From assembly GCA_022661535.1 (NCBI GenBank), contig JAKULF010000017.1:372001-436000 (forward strand): DNA of 64,000 nucleotides, given 5' to 3'. The position numbers and the translations under genes were made by a program. The stretch is from Eutypa lata (Eukaryota; Ascomycota; Sordariomycetes; Xylariales; Diatrypaceae). This document shows positions 10,251-21,019 of the stretch, in pieces (the first letter of the stretch is position 1; every line of letters begins with the position of its first letter). The notes beneath the pieces are model-generated. The model saw nothing but the letters and a program-made list of their open reading frames with translations, was not told the DNA's origin and ran no database searches.

Positions 10251-12939
10251 TAGGGTGGTATCCACTGCAGTATCAGTGTGTTGCGTTGCAGAAAAGGTTG
10301 CGATGAGGAAACCTAGGAATCATCTAGGAGGATTGTACCGGTGCCCAAATGAATCAACACAAGGTTTCTCGATAGAGGGTAATAGAGCTCGATCTTAGTA
10401 CCACGAAAAGGGTACTATTACAGATCGGTAGATAGTTCATACGAGACCTTTCTTAAGGATGACATGATATTTATGAATGGTCATCTTTGTCTTATTGTAG
10501 CCTTGACACCTCGCGATACATAGGTTACGAAAGAAGCGTAGAATCACAACCTTAATAGTAATTGAGTGACAATGAAGTTAAAATGAAAGAACTGTTTATA
10601 TTTTCTGATATATTACCCCATGCAACTATCCCGACCCGAAGTCATTCAAGGCTAATAATGGCAAGTAACATTAACAGCCAAGCTATACATCTTCCCTAGG
10701 TACGTCGTAGTAAATCAAAATACGAATTCCGAAATGAATATAACCGTATTGACTTAAAGTTAGAATAACCTACTCATTTTTGACAATCACTGCTCGCCGT
10801 GGAGACCATAACATTAAATAAAATTCAGGTAGTAACTCGATAGCGAAAACTAAAAATAATACAATTGAAATTCACCACATTGTCCCTTAAGCCGACGAGA
10901 TGCGTGTATAAAAGGAGGGGCGGGTAGCGTTCCCATGGGGAGGGATACGCTTAAGTCGGTACTCAATGAAAAGAAGACCTTGCCATGATGAAGAACCGAG
11001 AGGTCCACCGCCATTTCGGGAGCCGCGTATCCCCCCATGCAGCGGCAGAGCGGTCAGACTACGCGAGAACCACAGAATGAAAGACCATCCTGAAGTTGTC
11101 AAGAGGTCGGTTCATCGGTACCCTTAAAGGGTAACCCCTAATGCAGAAGTCTAAAAGTCGAAATGCACGATGTCATTTTTTCGGATGTGGCTGCTTCAAG
11201 CCGATGCGGTTGACTCTTATTATGTAATAAGAGAATTTAAGTATCTATCAATCGGTACCATGTAAGTACAAGCTGCATCACTTCCGCGGGACACCTATGC
11301 AGCTACTATATCCCGGCTCCTGCAATATGTTTTGATCCTGGACACCGTTAGAACTAAGAACAATACCGTGTCGGTTTAACGTGCAGACGTCCTCCCTGCC
11401 CACATGACCGATTGCGGGAGGTTGCTTGACTAGGCTGCAGCTGGGATGGCAAGTTGACGTGCTGCGTTGCGGCATCTGATGCAAAGAATTTTCCTGCATG
11501 AGTAGATCGGTGGTTATCCTGAAAGATCTTTAACTACATCCTACGTACATAAGATACGTACTGCACCCAGAACGAGAACCACGCATTAGAGACGCGGGAT
11601 GCTTGGTGGGAAAATGGCAGCGGGCATTAATCCGACTCGCTGTAATTCGCCTTGCAAAAATATCTGGCGTTATCTAAGGAAGGAGGGGGGACATGAAGAC
11701 TTGGAGGTAAGGATATGGCATGTCAGTTCACCGTAAGGACACATGTCCGCAATGGAACGCAATCTACAATGTATAGGTGTGATAAGTCTGATATACATAT
11801 TGTAACATCCGAACTGCGTTAAGAATACCTATGACGTTGACAAGTTTTGGGCCAATCGGCCAGGAGTCGATCATGAACGAATGGTTGAAGAGGTTTCAGC
11901 AATGCGATAGTAGATCCCGGATGCTATGTGTAGTCCGTTACACACGATGCTTCAAATGCCATCTCACTTTGTTTGTCCAACATGAACCCCACGAATATTA
12001 ATAGTCTGGGCACACAGTTCACACTAACTATAGCTGCATACATACCTAGACATTCTTGGTCGTGTCAGTGCTCAAGTAGCACGTTTAGCCAAGATCTTCG
12101 TGCACTAGCTTCCGAAGATTTAGTGATGCGACCCCTCGGTTACGTTCTCTAGTGTTAGGTAACTAACGCAAGGGAGTTACCTGGAAAGTATGTACGTAGG
12201 AGAAGGATTGGAGAGATTGTTCGTCATGCATTCATTACCTCGCATACCTACATGTAGGTATGCAAAATACGTAACTATGTACTACGTCGTACTTATTACG
12301 ACTTATCTTCAGCCGCCATTCCAATATCCGCACGCCATCTTGGGATGGTCTTGATTTATCTAGTAGCAACATCGCATCTAAATACTTTATGAACAAAGAT
12401 AATTATGTTTTGAACCGCGAATGCTGGTTGCCCACATGACGGATCTTAATATCCGATGTCACATACGTACGTAGCATCGGCTTGCTTACTATCGCTAGGG
12501 TCCCTGTAACCGGGACTCTCATGTACCTATGGACGTTTTTGACCCTTGTCCCGTCAAGAATCCCTGCTTCTAACGTGGGAACGAGGGTGTCAAGGGTGTC
12601 TTTTAGCGGTCGGACAGCTGTGAAAAAGTACGGATGGAGGCTCACCCAACGAGCTCGGCTTTCCAGCTCACAGCATTGGCGTCAGCTTCTAGTCTAGACC
12701 CCTCCTCGCTCCGATTAGGAAGAGAGAAGCAAAAGAAAGAAAGAAATATCTTATATGGGCAGCTGACATGTCCTTCTCGGTGTCTTATCTCTTATGTGTG
12801 CTTTGCTTATCTTTTTCATCTGTTGATTTTTTTGTTCAAACCAACGCGATAGTATAGTATTTGTGTTCACGTTGTTCTAACGTCGTCATAGCTCTAAGCA
12901 TTCGCACGAACGAACTGTACAATACGACATAATATTATC
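10251..12939. other. Long gene-poor intergenic region
   Basis: About 2.7 kb. Short open stretches occur on both strands (for example around 10850–11100, 11278–11499 and 12403–12645), but none has family similarity, intron logic or coding-like composition. A perfect 22 bp palindrome lies at 12242–12263. The final 250 bp form the 5' flank of the methyltransferase gene. Confidence 0.45.
12242..12263. repeat. Perfect 22-bp palindrome containing TACCTAC
   Basis: GCATACCTACA followed by its exact reverse complement. Related TACCTAC/GTAGGTA inverted repeats recur in other intergenic regions of the window (for example 46651–46668 and 46781–46798). Confidence 0.7.
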
Positions 12940-14723
12940 ATGGCTAGCCCCTCACCCTCCTCCACTGATGCGGCTAGGAACGTGGTAGCGGATCCCTCAT
13001 CGCCCCAGACTAGCCATGAAAGTCCAGCCGCTACGGATACTCCCGCCGACGCCGGCGCAACTTCGAGCGCGGCACAAGAAGGTGGTGCAGCTGCAGCAGC
13101 AACAACAACTGCAACAACAACTGCAGCAACGACAGCAGCAACGACAGCAGCAAACATTTTGCCAGCTTGGCATTGGGCAGCTCAACAACAACCTGATGTG
13201 GGACACCCAGTTGCGCAACATTTGCATTCTCGGTCATATTTTGGGGAGGGCCGGTGTAGAGGCTTATTAACAACGACGTAGGACGACAACCCCGGCGACG
13301 ACGCCGACTCGGCCTACGACACAGAAGAAACCGGGAGTTCGACAGCTTCCTTGTCGGCCAGTATTCTAGAATACCGGACGGTGCATGGTCGAACCTTTCA
13401 TAGCGAACGGGGCAATGCGCAATCATGGTATGATACTTGATCTTCCTTTGTTCGCCGAGTATGCTAGGGCTAAATTACTGTCTTGAGGATTCCGAACGAT
13501 GCCCAACACGAGGAAACAATGGACCTACTGTAAGCCTGCCTAGATGTATGATAAACTAGTAGAGGTGACGATACTAAGACTCGATCGATAGTCACCACGT
13601 CTCGACTCTACAAGAAGATGGCAAGCTTTTCCAGGCTCCAATTGATGATAACGTCCAAGTATGTGACCCCTCACGCTGTGCGACCTCTGCTTCGTAGTCC
13701 TTATAACGCCTGATTAGAAAGTCCTCGACGTAGGATGTGGTACCGGTAAGACTCGTCGACTCTACACACTTGATTCTAACCTTCATCTACTAACAGCCCT
13801 TGATATGTAGGAATATGGGCAATGTAACGTCTTGTCTAACCTATCTCAAAGCACATCCAGCTAACCCTTGGCCAGCGACTTCGCCGATCAGTACCCCAGT
13901 GCCGAGGTGATCGGTGTGGACATCTCGCCACCGCAGCCGAATTGGGTTCCACCAAATTTGAAGTTCGAAGTCGACGACGTGACACTAGAGTGGACCTACG
14001 CACCTGACAGTTTCGATTACGTGCACATGCGCTGGCTTGTAGGCGCCATACCGGACTGGGATGAGTTGTTCAGGGAGATCTACAAGGTGGTGAAGCCCGG
14101 GGGATATTTCGAGAGCAAAGAGTCCTCGTCGGTGATCACGAGCGACGACGGAACGGTTGCCGAGGGGTCCGCTCTAGATCAGTGGGGGAAGGTATTCTCG
14201 GAAGCTGGCAAGAAGTTCGGCCGTACTTTCCGGGTCGTTGAGGAGGATATCCAGAGAAAAGCCATGGAAGCCGCTGGATTCGTCGACATCCAAGAATATA
14301 ATTTCATGGTAAGTATCGATGGGTCTAGTATTCTTATTCAGACAACTACACACTGAATTATGGCAAGACACAGAGCCACTAGGTGTAATTCGACAAATGT
14401 AGGAAAGTCTTGCTGACAGTTGCTCACAGACACCAATAGGAGGTTGGCCAGCCGATCCGAATCTGAAAGAGATGGGCCAGTTCATGCAGTTAGCACTTCT
14501 ACAAGACATTGAAGGTACTTGTGAACTTTGACCCCTAGCCTGCGAGATCATAAGCAGCTGACGCATTTCAGGGTTTCTGGTCTATCTATGGACGACTGTC
14601 ATGGGCTGGACTAAGGATGAGATCCGTGTCTACGCAGCTCATCTACGTCGCGAGATAAAGTCGGGAAAGCACCATGCGCACTACCCCCAACGAACCCTTG
14701 TTGGGCGGAAGCCGGAATCTTGA
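12940..14723 (+). CDS. LaeA-like class I SAM methyltransferase, nine exons
   Basis: Proposed join(12940..13197,13282..13427,13488..13529,13592..13658,13718..13745,13811..13823,13876..14308,14430..14514,14572..14723). All junctions after 13282 keep phase and recreate the family sequence: [55 protein letters not shown] (SAM motif I across three introns), EVIGVDIS (acidic loop), [29 protein letters not shown], and a final [17 protein letters not shown] block. The end of exon 1 is uncertain: the donor at 13198 (GTGGGA) is weak, and the region before it is an Ala/Thr-rich tract from CAG/CAA repeats. One exon is only 13 nt. Proteins of this class sit in fungal secondary-metabolite regions and are either LaeA-like regulators or tailoring enzymes. 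Here the three genes that follow look damaged, while this one appears intact. Confidence 0.85.
13085..13160 (+). repeat. CAG/CAA-type trinucleotide tract in methyltransferase exon 1
   Basis: Imperfect GCAGCAACAACA repeats. In the chosen frame they encode Ala/Thr; in another frame they would be poly-Gln. The tract may vary in length between strains. Confidence 0.75.
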
Positions 14724-15681
14724 TTCGATTTAACTCTCTGCGAAAGCTATGGCGAGAAGGAGTTTCATGGCGTTTGCACTATTCTTGAATATATCACAGG
14801 CAGGGTTGCATTCTAGCTAGACGAGCAGTCAAATCATTATCAGGGGTGGACTTCTCGCATATGACATAAAAGAAATAGCGAAGAGTTAGGTCGCGGAACT
14901 AAGGTAGATCACCGCGGATAAGTACGTCGTCCTCAACTATATACTATTTCAATAAACCTAATTAATACTCCGCAAAGAATTTGTTATGTGCATCCTCCAT
15001 TTGAGAATAATAGGAGCGTTTACGACTTTCATAACGATACTACATCGTTTATGCACTCGTCAGGGTAATCTCATGTATTTATACGAGGGTCAATGGCTAG
15101 AAAGGGCGACCCCCCCCCCCCCTTTTACCCCCCCTTTTATGTGAGTGGAATAGGCATCCTGATGATAGCCCTCTGTATATATAATCCGCGTTTTCTATGA
15201 AACAATTCCACCCCTACCCCTTTTCATACTTCATATACCTGAGTAAATAATATGTGACGAACAGATACAGTTGCTACTCATCATTGAAATGTGAGCTAAA
15301 GGTCTTACGCTCAGTTAGTAGCAAATTGGAAGACTATAGTAAATAATAGGGGATGCAAAGTAACGCAACCTAGTTTTACAATACCCATCTAAATCAATCG
15401 CCTGCGACTGCCTGATATCAATGGTTCATAAACTGAATAGTCGTCGACCAGCGTTGTTTTAGAGATGATGATAGCACTCCATACGTACAAGCCCAACATC
15501 TAACCTAACTCATCAAAACTATTATCTATAGGAAACCACCCTCTAGACCAGCGAAATCAATCATGTGCGTGACGTTCGGGTGATGGTTAATTTGGACACA
15601 TACCCACCGCCGTCATCTTTCTCGGCGCTGTTTAGAAGCCTTAACTAGTTAACACGAGGACTACCTTGTTGAAACCCTGTA
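14724..15681. other. Intergenic region with poly-C tract
   Basis: No gene is recognised. A run of 13 C (15110–15122) followed by TTTTACCCCCCCTTTT stands out. The region lies between the 3' ends of two convergent genes. Confidence 0.45.
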
Positions 15682-16793
15682 TCAACTAGCCGAGTCGAAG
15701 CGCTGTCCATTGTAGTTCCAGCTGACACCGATTGGGAAATGTTCCTTGATCAGGTCTCCGAGATCACGAAATATTTGATAGTACGATTGAATCCATTCCA
15801 CGTGTTTAGGGTCCCTGTAAGTTGGTTTGATTCAGGTTAGCTCCCATCACACATATAGCTAATAGATCGAACGTGAAAGAAAGACAGAAACAATGAGGGA
15901 TAGGGGTTCCTTACTTTCCCTTGAACTCCTTCATCACCTTATTCCCGAAGTACCGCGCACAATCGAGATACTGGTTGACGTGCATGGACGGACGCATATC
16001 AACGCAGATCCAGCCTAAGAGACCTATTCCGTCGGCAACGGCGCTCAGATGATCGTAATGCATTTTGTCGGAACTACGACTGATCTGTTCCTTGATCTCT
16101 ATGACATCCGCGACGCACTCGTTCGTAGGCCGGAGAAGTTTCTGAAACCTAGTAGCTCATATAGCGACTGATGTTTCATTCTGGGCCTCGAGTATACAGA
16201 GAAAATATTGAGATCTGATAAATGATGTGAACATCGGTAAATACGGCAGGGCGAGGAAAAACTGGCGACCCTCAATCAACCTTCCAAGAGAAGCTATAGG
16301 CGCCCTGACGTGTCGGGTTTTGTGACTTTAGTCGATAAGACTAGTAGCTTTTGTTGCTCCTGAAACGCAAGGAGAACGCGTGCAGCTTGCCTTTCAACGG
16401 GGCCACCGAGTTCATGGCTTAGCTGCACGTATCTCCCAACAATGTGGAGAAAATGGTCGAATGCATTGGTGTAGCTATGTAAAGGCTTTTCAACTGGTTC
16501 ATATATCAAGGGAGTAATGATGTTTTTAGGATGTTGGGACTTGGAGCAGCTTCAGGACGTAATTTCGTGGTTTGTGTCCGTTCTATATTCGTAAGAGCAG
16601 CACTTTCGGGACTTTCATAGAACGTGGCAATGTCTTCGAGTCCGGACGTAACGGCTTCGAGACTAGGAGAATTGGAATCATCAGTAATATATCTCGAGAA
16701 AGTAATAAAGGAGATTGATGTTGAATACCGTTTCATCGATGTGCTCAAGCTGTATATGTTTTTAGGTTCCATGACTGACATGCTTTCTGTCAT
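15682..16793 (-). pseudogene. Adenylyl cyclase-associated protein (CAP/Srv2) N-domain-only paralogue, probably broken
   Basis: Read on the minus strand, exons give a clear CAP N-terminal signature. An opening NIYSLSTSMKR is spliced (intron 16663–16728) to LEAVTSGLEDIA; then VGRYVQLSHELGGPVERQAA and LLAFQEQQKLLVLSTKVTKP; then KLLRPTNECVADVIEIKEQ, LSAVADGIGLLGWICVDMRP and YFGNKVMKEFKGK; and after intron 15815–15914, DPKHVEWIQSYYQIFRDLG to a stop at 15682. CAP normally continues into a proline-rich/WH2 part and a CARP domain that binds actin; these are absent, so only the helical folded domain (which in full CAP helps cofilin-driven actin turnover) is left. Two frame changes cannot be solved with normal introns: one near the A-run at about 16530 and one at the AAAAA of 16139–16143. 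They mean decay, or sequencing errors in homopolymers. Confidence 0.62.
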
Positions 16794-17337
16794 TCAACAG
16801 CTTTCCTCGCAAAATGTAACTGAAACCATAATCCTTCAAGTTCTTCTCTTTATTACTTATCGTAGTTGGAATCAGGCAACCGTAAAAAGAAGTAGTCGAA
16901 GCGGATAACATGTTGTAATCACAGGTATATTTCGATCAGTAGTTTCAGTAGGCAGACACTTCGGCTCTCCTAGGCAGACATTTTCCATGTGTCAACCTGG
17001 TACAACAGTCGTATTATGAGACGCGTCATTCATATATTGGACACATCAAGGCTACCACCATTCATTTCATAAAATATCCATAACAAGATAGTAAAAAGCC
17101 TAAGATTAGACGGACAGCTCGGCCGGTCGGGGCATCGGATCCCACGGGGCCGTGAGCCCGGAGGCCCGACGCGGACCCGCCCCCTAAAACTACGATACTT
17201 TTCCATGGCCCCTTAAACAACATAAGACCTCCATCGAGCCATCAGATCAAAAGGAACTTCAGATTGCAATCCCAAGCAGATTATTTCAATCGTTAACCAT
17301 ATTTCTCTGGTCGATTCATTTCATCCCTCTCCCAACA
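16794..17337. other. Divergent intergenic region
   Basis: Shared 5' flank of the CAP-like and acetyltransferase-like genes. A GC-rich patch at 17101–17190 contrasts with its surroundings. No feature assigned. Confidence 0.4.
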
Positions 17338-18763
17338 ATGACAGAGAATCCTAACGTTGAGCGGCTGACGCCCCTGGATTTGCTCATGCCGAGAACGTAT
17401 ATCGGGGCGCTCTTCACTTTTCGAACAACGGATTCAATCCCATCGGTATCACCAACTCTCCAAGGAGGGATCAATGATATTTGCAAGCATGTCCCATGGC
17501 TGGCTGGTCGAGTATTCCCAACAACCTCGACTCAGGGGAACAAGGCCGGTCTCGAGCTACGATGGGGGGGCAGACGAACTTACAGCAGTACCTACGTTGG
17601 TCAACAAGGGGTCTATAGCCGCATCATTTGACGATTTATCTAGAAGGGGCATGCCGCCGGCTGATATCCCTGCAGAGGTATAGCCAGTACCCGCTATGAT
17701 TGACGAGGCTCTTTTCACAGCAGGGGCACCCGTTTTTGCCGCGAGCATCTTCCGATTTGCGGATAGTCAGGGGTTGGGTCTTTGCATATGTATGCATCAC
17801 GATGCAGTAGACGCGACCAGGTTTGCGGAGGTAGTGAGACTATGGACCCAATCTCTTGCGGGATCTGGATTGCCTCTGGAGTCGAATCTGGCCGGGGTCA
17901 GAGACAGACTTAGTCGACTCTCAGGAGCGCTGTCACCTCACCTCACCACATCCCCGTCCCAATCAACCGACAGTCTATTCGCGTCGCATCCAGAGTACTC
18001 TCGGACACCTCCAATGCTACCGTCCGAGTTTCCCTCCTGCACGTCCAAGTTATTCTCGCTTCGCACGGCGCGAGTTAACAGACTCAAGGAGCTCCTAAGC
18101 AGTTCAATGCCGACTCCGCCTACAACGAATACTCTAGTTTGTGCCCTGATCTGGTCTTCGATTACCCGTGCCCGCATGCAGCGCAACCCAGCCCTCGCAG
18201 ACGAGACGAGTCGGCTAGCAATGGCCATCAATGGCCGGCGACGCATCGGTGCCGAACTTTCAACGCCGGGAAATCCGTATCTAGGAAAAACCGTGCTTTA
18301 CTCCTTAGCCAGGCTTTCCGCGGAGGGCCTAAGGGATGCATCATTTGGTCTAAACCAACCACCCACTGAGTCTCTCCCGACACTATGTAACATCATCGCC
18401 GAATCGTCCGCTCAGATCGACTCCCGTCACATTGCCGAGGTATACCACCTAGTGGAACGGGTGGACGACTACAAGACTATATTCGTTGGTTGGGATTTGT
18501 TTGGGGCGCGAGATCTAACGATCACGAGTTGGGCCGATCTTGATTTGTACGATATGGAATTCGGCGAGGGGCTCGGAAAGCCCGAGTTCATTGGGGTACC
18601 GTATGCAGAAGCAGATGGTGTTGGTCTCATCTTACCAAGGAAGAGAGGGGTGCCCAATTCGGCTGGTGGATCCGATGAAGTGCTCGACATTATGGTCATG
18701 CTACGCCGGGAAGACATGGATGCTTTGGATTCAGATTTCATGTGGGAAAGCTTTATGAGTTAA
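17338..18763 (+). pseudogene. BAHD / trichothecene 3-O-acetyltransferase-like gene, frameshifted and stopped
   Basis: Three stretches in order make one acyl-CoA-dependent acyltransferase (transferase family PF02458). The N-terminus reads RLTPLDLLMPRTYIGALF. After a run of seven G (17564–17570) the frame shifts by one to GGADELTAVPTLVNKG and AASFDDLSRRGMPPADIPAE. Then comes an in-frame TAG (17681–17683), and the same frame continues PVPAMIDEALFTAG. The catalytic HxxxD is present (MHHDAVDATRF), as is a C-terminal DLYDMEFGEGLGKPE that stands in for the family's DFGWG. Removing one G and reading the TAG as CAG would restore an uninterrupted protein of about 470 residues. Relatives acetylate hydroxyl groups of trichothecenes, alkaloids or polyketides using acetyl-CoA in the cytosol. 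The two lesions make it a likely pseudogene; the stop could come from a C-to-T change. Confidence 0.75.
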
Positions 18764-18816
18764 GGTATCTTCTCAGCCAATTATTCACGCGTAGCCGTTA
18801 CATATCTTGCACCATT

Positions 18817-21019
18817 TTATGAAAAGTTGAATACGTCGTCCATCGCCACCTGCGCCTGCTGATCAAAAACGTCCGTTCCGAATAGTTCTGGCAAGAACTC
18901 TGAGTGGAATATAGAGAGACGCGCTGCGTCTCCCGAGAACGGGAGTAAATCTTCTTGTCTGTTGTAAGCTTCCACTGGAGACAGCATTGACTCTACAAAT
19001 CTCTCCGCTGTATGGGCAAACGCAGCACATATCTGATGCAGACGTTTCATTTCCATGGATGCATCCTGCATCCCTTCTAAGATCTCAATAATACTTCTAA
19101 GAAGCGAGACATCCTCATCGCTCGCGGCTGCGATGGCGTGGATAAATACGATCACGAACGGGGTGAAGGACGTCATGGATAGGAATCTAAGATGCAGTGA
19201 GACAGGAACTTGAGCTAATAGAAGAATGTAGAGAAGAAAGATACTAACCCATTGGCATATTCGCTTTTTGGAACAATTCCAGATGCTTGGTAGCTAGAAC
19301 AACACCTGAGGTGAGCCTGTAGGCACTGACGGGCAGCTTGAAAGCATTGCGAGCTTATTTCGGCTCCCGTTCCACTACCACCCATCGATGACGCTCTCAG
19401 TAGTAATGTCAACGTTGAGTAATATATGAGCTCCCAGTGGCCCCTGGATAACTCAAAGACGTGTGCATGGGTTGCCTCACTCGAATCAATCTATATCAGA
19501 CCAATTAGCAGCTACACCCTACGAATTTATGAAAGAATAGCCGGTACCGAATCCAGCTCAGTCTTCCACTCCTCGAGGGCAGCAGAAAGTCTATCAACAC
19601 ACTGCACTCGATCAGACAGTGGCGATTTAAGAGTTCCGACCAAAAAGAGTCCGTTGTACATCTGACCATGTAGCTTCGCTAGTTTCATAAACATGATGAA
19701 AGACTCATCCCAAGCTCGGGCACCGGCGTTTGTCGAAATTTCGGGATACTCTGTGTCGATTTCGGAGTCTTGTATCTTCGGGGCCCGGCCAAACAGAAGA
19801 GACGTGTTCTTATCAAATATGTACAGAGTCCAGAAAAGACGGCGCATGCTCTTTGGGTCTGGTATCCGGCCGGAGCGATACGTCGACTCGCGATGGCATC
19901 CGAGTAGCTGACAATGACTTATAGCTACAGAGAGAAGGACAAAACCCACGAGGGGCTTAGCTACGTCCTGTGCTTCAGTAACCTGTAGGCAGGTAGAGAA
20001 TAGAACACATTGTTAGAGAAGATGATAGCCAAGGACCCAGTATTTTTGAGATGGTGAGACTCACCCCTATTGTGAGAGCAAGGATATTCTCGAATGATGG
20101 ATGACCGAGAATGTCATACGTTTCTATCCCAGCATAGAAGTTCTGTTCGCATTTGGATTCGTAGGCTTGAAGATCAAGTGTTTTGCACAAGGGGTGGTGT
20201 GTCAAGCGGAACTCTTTGACGACAAAATAAAGAATACCGTATGTGCTAGTGAGAAGACCGAGAGACGGTGGTTCCGTCGGGAAATAAATCTGTTGGCAGT
20301 ATTTCTCTATCAGAGTAACGTCATTTATAGACCACGAGTGTAGGAAAATAGACGGATTTCCTATGCGAGTCAGGATTGAATTAACTTCGTGGTACATACC
20401 TACCTAGTTTACCACCTACTTTTAATTTCTCTCACGATAGCCGCGGTGACTTCAACCGGCAAGGATAGCATCTTCGGTGGTGATTCGGAGCTAGAATTCG
20501 ACGATAGTCGGTAGGTATCCGTAGACGCAAGGCCAACAGTGGGATCCAACAATGTATTCAAAGTGTTCAAGGAATCGCCAAGTTCCCCGGCAGGTCGCGA
20601 GTCAGCTATCGATTGAGCGATTTCGCGAGCTTGGATAGATTGCTTCGCAAAGGAAGACGAGCCATGATATGAAACTGCCGTCCCTCCTGTAGCCGCAGAT
20701 CGAGAGTTGGCAATGCATTCTGTGTCGCCGTCGGGAGAAGTGTGATAACCAGAGCTGACACTGTTTTGTGCCTTAAGCTGGGATTCTACAGCCGCAAGGC
20801 GTCTCTCTAATCTCTCTACATGCTCTTCTCAAAAGTTTCGTGAGCTGAGGTTATTCCAGGGCTTCCTTTAAATATACCTTGCGTAACTTGCATGGCTCGC
20901 ACTATAAGAGATATGAGCATACTCGTGGTGATCGATAAGTCAATGTGCAGTGTAGACAATACCGCTCGAGGAACTGAGGCGAGCCGTTGCCGCTTAGCCT
21001 GGATGGTTTCTTCTGACAT
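18817..21019 (-). pseudogene. Fungal_trans/Zn2Cys6-type transcription factor with degenerate zinc cluster
   Basis: A coherent 3' part is complement(join(18817..19186,19249..19451,19548..19982,20065..20360,20420..20828)), all in phase. It encodes a coiled coil (HVERLERRLAAVESQLKAQ), a linker, and the fungal-specific regulatory middle domain (IFLHSWSINDVTLIEKYCQQ, VAISHCQLLGCHRES, RRLFWTLYIFDKNTSLLFGR). The 5' part is MSEETIQAKRQRLASVPRA (20963–21019), then a 24 nt exon CEPCKLRK (20878–20901), giving only the first CxxC of a Zn2Cys6 motif. The ~50 bp between it and the coiled coil do not encode the remaining cysteines: in the frame of the coiled coil one reads KPWNNLSSRNF, a TGA, then EEHVERL, where Trp, Leu and the stop fall at places where cysteines would be expected. 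The DNA-binding domain therefore looks lost. Such regulators usually drive a neighbouring biosynthetic gene set. It converges with the damaged acetyltransferase. Confidence 0.62.

Noticed and set aside
15105..15140. C-run and CCCCTTTT sequence as another inverted-repeat tip
   Set aside because: It lacks the CTCACGGACC core of the element at 3605–5100 and has no partner nearby.
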